From contig SCSO01000114.1 of assembly GCA_004297865.1 (NCBI GenBank), positions 1-9,189 on the forward strand: a stretch of DNA of 9,189 nucleotides. The letters run 5' to 3'. This document shows, piece after piece, positions 5,814 through 9,189 of the stretch. Each line of letters begins with the position of its first letter. The stretch's first letter is position 1. The stretch is from Legionella sp. Its GTDB lineage: Bacteria > Pseudomonadota > Gammaproteobacteria > Legionellales > Legionellaceae. A program made the translations under genes and the position numbers. The notes beneath the pieces were generated by a model, which was given only the letters and a program-made list of their open reading frames with translations, was not told where the DNA came from and ran no database searches.

Positions 5814-6185
5814 TTAGCCTCCCATTTTAGGAGTCGGAGCGGAACTAAATTTAGGCATGTTTCCTAAGCGCAGTTGTTTTTCTTTGTCCTGCTCTCGTTT
5901 TTCATTATCAAATTCACGGCGGGCATCCGTGTTTAATGGAGGTTCTGGATTTAGATTAGGATCAACACCGTCATAGCGCTGACTATTCAGATCAGGGTGC
6001 TGCAAAATGCCATTTTGCAATTCCCCTTCTGGAGCGCTATGCACTGTCTCTTCTGAATGCTCACGAGCATGCACCCGGGCTAAACGACGATGACCGTCTT
6101 GCTCGGCTATACGACGCTCTCTATCCATGGAGCTGGTTTCTTCAACCAGCATAGAGCCTTGAGGTTCTCGATAATTAATGCTCAT
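5814..6185 (-). CDS. Small hydrophilic protein coupled to the ankyrin gene, unknown function
   Basis: The protein is 123 residues from the ATG at 6185. It is strongly charged, with no Cys or Trp, no signal peptide and no membrane segment. Residues 20-47 are rich in Arg, His and Glu (DRERRIAEQDGHRRL), perhaps helical. The middle is rich in Asn and Pro (DPNLNPEPPLN). Residues 89-107 form a second charged helix (RREFDNEKREQDKEKQLR), and the end is short and Gly-rich. It looks largely disordered. A GTG at 6200 would add five residues (VYNLC), but neither start has a good ribosome-binding site. Its end contains the GGAGG that serves the ankyrin gene, and its stop is 3 bases from that ATG, so the two are probably made together. 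A chaperone or partner of the ankyrin protein is possible but not shown. I do not recognise the family. Confidence 0.75.
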   Translation of the reverse strand: MSINYREPQGSMLVEETSSMDRERRIAEQDGHRRLARVHAREHSEETVHSAPEGELQNGILQHPDLNSQRYDGVDPNLNPEPPLNTDARREFDNEKREQDKEKQLRLGNMPKFSSAPTPKMGG

Positions 6186-6191
6186 ACACAA

Positions 6192-6234
6192 ATTATACAC
6201 CTAAAACAGGTGAAATTGGGTATTTTTTACCCAA
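6192..6234 (-). promoter_or_regulatory. Candidate promoter and two small dyads before the small protein gene
   Basis: On the minus strand, a perfect TATAAT at 6197-6192 ends 6 bases before the ATG at 6185. Upstream are two dyads: TTGGGTA/TACCCAA (6216-6222 and 6228-6234, 5-base loop) and CACCT/AGGTG (6198-6202 and 6208-6212, 5-base loop). The second dyad fills the space just upstream of the -10 box, as an operator would. There is no good -35. If used, transcription would begin at or very near the ATG, giving an almost leaderless mRNA. The first dyad follows the asd stop and could instead slow or end readthrough from asd, though no strong T-run follows it. Confidence 0.4.
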
Positions 6235-6239
6235 CCAGG

Positions 6240-7262
6240 TTATAAATATTCTTTTTGCAATATTTCAGCAATTTGCACTGCATTGGTTGCAGCACCCTTA
6301 CGAATATTATCAGCAACCACCCATAAATTTAAACCTGTAGGATGGGATATGTCTTGGCGAATACGACCGACAAAGACCTCATCGTGACCTACGGCATCTT
6401 TTAGAGCCGTGGGGTAACTTAATTTCCCAATATTATCAACGACTTTTACTCCAGGTGCTTTGGCTAATAAAGCACGAGCCTTCTCCGCGGTCAAGGGTTT
6501 TTTCAATTCCAAATGAATAGCTTCAGAGTGCCCATAAAGTACAGGTACGCGTACTGCCGTGGGATTAATCATAATGGTTTCGTCTTCCATGATTTTATGA
6601 GTTTCCCAGACCATTTTCATTTCTTCGCGGGTGTAACCATTTTCCTCAAATTTATCGATATGGGGAAAGGCATTAAAAGCAATCTGCTGCGGGTACACTT
6701 CCACTTTAGCCGGACGTCCATTCAATAAATCACTCACTTGCGCGATTAATTCACTAATGGCTTCTTTGCCAGTACCAGAAACAGACTGATAAGTGGCCAC
6801 ATTAATACGAGAAATCCCCACGGCATCATAAATAGGTTTTAAAGCCACTACCATTTGAATGGTGGAGCAATTAGGGTTCGCAATAATTCCGCGTTTTTTG
6901 TAGTCGCCAATGCGATGGGCATTCACTTCTGGTACGATTAAAGGGATCTCATTGTCATATCGAAAACAGGCCGAATTATCAATCACTACGCAACCCGCGG
7001 CCACCGCTTTAGGAGCATATAGTTCAGCAATGTCACTGCCGGCAGAAAACAACGCCAAATCGGCGCGGCTAAAATCAAATTCTGCTAAGTCTTCCACTTC
7101 CAATTGCTTATTCTTAAAAGTAATTAGATTACCGGCTGAACGGGCACTGGCTAAAGGATAAAGATTCTCAATGGGAAATTTCCTTTCTTCTAAAACACGA
7201 ATAAAAGTCTCTCCAACCACCCCCGTGGCTCCTACTATAGCTACGTTTAATTTTTTACTCAT
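6240..7262 (-). CDS. asd: Aspartate-semialdehyde dehydrogenase
   Basis: NADPH-dependent reduction of aspartyl phosphate to aspartate semialdehyde, the branch point to lysine, diaminopimelate, threonine and methionine; cytoplasmic. The protein has 340 residues. It shows the nucleotide-binding loop GATGVVGE (11-18), the catalytic Cys132 in NPNCSTIQMV, SGTGKEA (162-168), and VRVPVLYGHSEA with Arg238 and the likely base His245. The length matches the compact 335-345 residue class found in many bacteria, not the 367-residue E. coli type. The start is supported by AAGAGG 6 bases upstream of the ATG. It follows aroC after 19 bases and probably shares its transcript. All key residues are present, so it is expected to be active. 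Confidence 0.97.
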   Translation of the reverse strand: MSKKLNVAIVGATGVVGETFIRVLEERKFPIENLYPLASARSAGNLITFKNKQLEVEDLAEFDFSRADLALFSAGSDIAELYAPKAVAAGCVVIDNSACFRYDNEIPLIVPEVNAHRIGDYKKRGIIANPNCSTIQMVVALKPIYDAVGISRINVATYQSVSGTGKEAISELIAQVSDLLNGRPAKVEVYPQQIAFNAFPHIDKFEENGYTREEMKMVWETHKIMEDETIMINPTAVRVPVLYGHSEAIHLELKKPLTAEKARALLAKAPGVKVVDNIGKLSYPTALKDAVGHDEVFVGRIRQDISHPTGLNLWVVADNIRKGAATNAVQIAEILQKEYL

Positions 7263-7281
7263 GGATTGCCTCTTAATAAGT

Positions 7282-8340
7282 TTACATGCACTGTGCTTTA
7301 TGTCGTAAATAATGATCCATCAGTACCAAGGCCATCATCGCTTCAGCAATAGGAACTGCTCGAATTCCTACACAAGGATCATGGCGTCCTTTGGTGACGA
7401 CGGTGGTTTCTTTACCTTCAATCGTAATGGTTTGACCTGGAGTAGTAATACTCGAAGTGGGTTTTAAAGCCATACTGACTTCAATCGTTTGCCCGGTCGA
7501 AATACCTCCTAAGACACCCCCGGCATTGTTACTTAAAAATCCTTTAGCTGACATCTGATCGCGATGAACGCTACCGAGTTGACTGACCGACGCAAAGCCT
7601 GTACCAATTTCTACCCCTTTCACTGCGTTTATGGACATCATTGCAGCAGCTAAAGTGGCATCTAATTTATCAAATACTGGATCACCTAAACCAACTGGCA
7701 CTCCGCGAGCAAAGACATTGACGCGAGCTCCGGCAGAATCCCCTTGTCGTCTTAATCGTTCAATATAATCAGCCAGCTCAGTAATTTGTTTATCATTAGG
7801 ACAGAAAAAAGGATTTTGCTCAATTTGCGCTTCATCTTCAAATTGCAAAACCACATCACCCATTTGTTGTAAATAACCTACAATCTCAATCTGCAAATGT
7901 TGGTGTAAATACAAGCGCGCAATAGCGCCCGCAGCCACTCGTGCTGCAGTTTCCCGTGCAGAAGAACGCCCGCCCCCGCGATAATCGCGATGACCGTATT
8001 TATGATGGTAAGTAAAATCCGCGTGACCTGGGCGAAAAAGCCCTTTTATGTCTTCATAATCACTGGAACGTTGATCGGTATTCGGTATGATTAAGGTGAT
8101 GGGAGCCCCGGTGGTCTTGCCGGCAAACACTCCAGAAAGGATCTGTACTTTATCCTCTTCTCTTCGTTGAGTGGTGTATTTGGATTGACCAGGTTTACGT
8201 TTATCAAGAAAAGGCTGTATATCGTCTTCAGCGAGCGGCATTCCCGGGGGACAGCCATCCACCACGCAGCCAATGGCCGGCCCATGGCTTTCGCCAAAGG
8301 TAGTCACGCAAAATAAACGGCCAAAGGTATTTCCTGACAT
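7282..8340 (-). CDS. aroC: Chorismate synthase
   Basis: Last step of the shikimate pathway: removes phosphate from 5-enolpyruvylshikimate 3-phosphate to give chorismate, using reduced FMN without net redox change. The protein has 352 residues, a normal length. All three family signatures are present: GESHG (16-20), the block from RPGHAD (103-108, with His106) through KYGHRDYRGGGRSSARE to 130, and RHDPC (319-323). NNAGGVLGGISTGQ (271-284) is also typical. The start MSGNTFG matches the family N-terminus. The ribosome-binding site is weak (AAGTGAG). prmB ends 10 bases upstream, so translation may be partly coupled. It lies between prmB and asd on the same strand, probably in one operon. Confidence 0.98.
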   Translation of the reverse strand: MSGNTFGRLFCVTTFGESHGPAIGCVVDGCPPGMPLAEDDIQPFLDKRKPGQSKYTTQRREEDKVQILSGVFAGKTTGAPITLIIPNTDQRSSDYEDIKGLFRPGHADFTYHHKYGHRDYRGGGRSSARETAARVAAGAIARLYLHQHLQIEIVGYLQQMGDVVLQFEDEAQIEQNPFFCPNDKQITELADYIERLRRQGDSAGARVNVFARGVPVGLGDPVFDKLDATLAAAMMSINAVKGVEIGTGFASVSQLGSVHRDQMSAKGFLSNNAGGVLGGISTGQTIEVSMALKPTSSITTPGQTITIEGKETTVVTKGRHDPCVGIRAVPIAEAMMALVLMDHYLRHKAQCM

Positions 8341-8350
8341 TCGCGCTCAC

Positions 8351-9189
8351 TTAGCTAAAATATTCTTCTAACTGTTGTTTGGTTAATAAAAACACACCCT
8401 GACCGCCATTAGCCATTTCCAACCAAGTAAAGGGCACTTGCGGGTAGGCTTCACATAAGGCTTCTTCGCTATTGCCTACTTCTACAATCAAGATTCCATG
8501 ATCACTTAGGTAAGCATGGGCGTTATTTAGAATTTTTTCAACAATTGCTAAGCCATTCTTAGTAGTTTCTAATGCCAAGACGGGTTCATGACGATATTCA
8601 TCTGGCAAGGTTTGCATTTCTTCCTTGCCCACATAAGGAGGATTGGTAACGATGACATCGTATTGCACATGAGGTACTTTAGCAAAGCAATCCGATTCAA
8701 TCAGGGTCAATTGCTCTTCTACTTCCAAGTTCTCCCGATTGATTTCGGCCACTGCTAGGGCCTCGCTGGAAATGTCCACTGCATCTACTTGGGCATCAGG
8801 GAATGCATAGCAGCAAGCAATTGCAATACAGGCACTTCCTGTACATAAATCCAAAATGCGCTCTACCTGGTCTTCTTCAATCCAGGGCGAAAAATGATTA
8901 CCTATCAACTCGGCAATTGGGGAGCGGGGAATTAATACGCGTTCATCAACATAAAAAGGGAGATCGTAAAAATAAGCTTCTTTAATAAGATAAGGCACAG
9001 GCACGCGATGATGGATGCGCTTTTCCAACTGCTGCGATAAGTATTTCTTCTCACTGGCTGTTACGCGGGCATTTAGCATTTGCGGGTCAAGATCATAAGG
9101 CAAGTGGAGGCTGCGAAGAATCAGGGAATGCATGTCATCCCAAGCATTATCCGTCCCATGCCCGTAGAACAAATGAGCATCATTGGCAC
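8351..9189 (-). CDS. prmB: Ribosomal protein uL3 glutamine methyltransferase PrmB, N-terminus off right edge
   Basis: Transfers a methyl group from S-adenosylmethionine to a glutamine of ribosomal protein uL3 (Gln150 in E. coli). The frame is open to the right edge and shows 278 residues; E. coli PrmB has 310, so about 30 residues are missing. The first visible residues, ANDAHLFYGHGTDNAWD, align with E. coli AANIWYGHGTDNPWD, so the TTG at 9172 is an internal Leu codon and not the start. Typical PrmB features follow: FYVDERVLIPRSPI, the SAM-binding LDLCTGSACIAIA, YAFPDAQVDAVDIS, and the catalytic NPPY at 8644-8633, then EYRHEPVLAL and PFTWLEMANGGQGVFLLT near the end. The GHGTDN motif and RHEP favour PrmB over PrmC (HemK). 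It heads the visible minus-strand cluster with aroC and asd. Confidence 0.95.
   Translation of the reverse strand, partial: ANDAHLFYGHGTDNAWDDMHSLILRSLHLPYDLDPQMLNARVTASEKKYLSQQLEKRIHHRVPVPYLIKEAYFYDLPFYVDERVLIPRSPIAELIGNHFSPWIEEDQVERILDLCTGSACIAIACCYAFPDAQVDAVDISSEALAVAEINRENLEVEEQLTLIESDCFAKVPHVQYDVIVTNPPYVGKEEMQTLPDEYRHEPVLALETTKNGLAIVEKILNNAHAYLSDHGILIVEVGNSEEALCEAYPQVPFTWLEMANGGQGVFLLTKQQLEEYFS

Noticed and set aside
9170..9172. TTG as the prmB start codon
   Set aside because: The frame stays open to the window edge and the upstream residues still align with PrmB, so the real start is outside the window.

Overview
The window looks like a chromosomal segment of an intracellular or host-associated gammaproteobacterium of the order Legionellales (Legionella, Coxiella, Rickettsiella, Berkiella or Aquicella relatives). 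The housekeeping proteins are gammaproteobacterial in sequence. The divergent rluC/rne pair is the usual gammaproteobacterial arrangement. One gene resembles the Legionella AnkH/LegA3 effector: ankyrin repeats followed by a cysteine-protease-like domain. The DNA is moderately AT-rich. No tRNA, rRNA, CRISPR array, insertion sequence or phage gene was seen.

Layout, left to right: (1) the 5' part of rluC on the minus strand, running off the left edge; (2) a long gap (323-1005) with a good rluC -10 box, two operator-like palindromes and a run of hairpins likely to lie in the rne leader; (3) rne on the plus strand, with a short tail that holds a membrane-anchor helix, an Arg-rich stretch and an in-frame Asn-Thr repeat; (4) a perfect palindrome of the ATTCCC-N8-GGGAAT type between rne and the next, convergent gene; (5) a small secreted four-cysteine protein of unknown function (minus); (6) a divergent gene for a protein with a Lys-rich, histone-H1-like tail (plus); (7) a second, different palindrome; (8) a minus-strand cluster read prmB - aroC - asd - small hydrophilic protein - ankyrin/protease-like protein. 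prmB lacks its start because it runs off the right edge.

How the genes work together: RluC (23S rRNA pseudouridylation), RNase E (RNA decay and rRNA processing) and PrmB (ribosomal protein uL3 glutamine methylation) serve RNA metabolism and the ribosome. AroC (chorismate) and Asd (aspartate-family amino acids and diaminopimelate) are biosynthetic. The last two genes of the minus cluster are the accessory part. They are separated by 3 bases, and the ribosome-binding site of the ankyrin gene lies inside the end of the small gene, so they are probably co-translated. A perfect TATAAT box lies just before the small gene, so the pair may also be transcribed separately from the biosynthetic genes. 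If the ankyrin protein is a secreted effector, the small protein is a natural candidate for a partner or chaperone. That last point is inference only.
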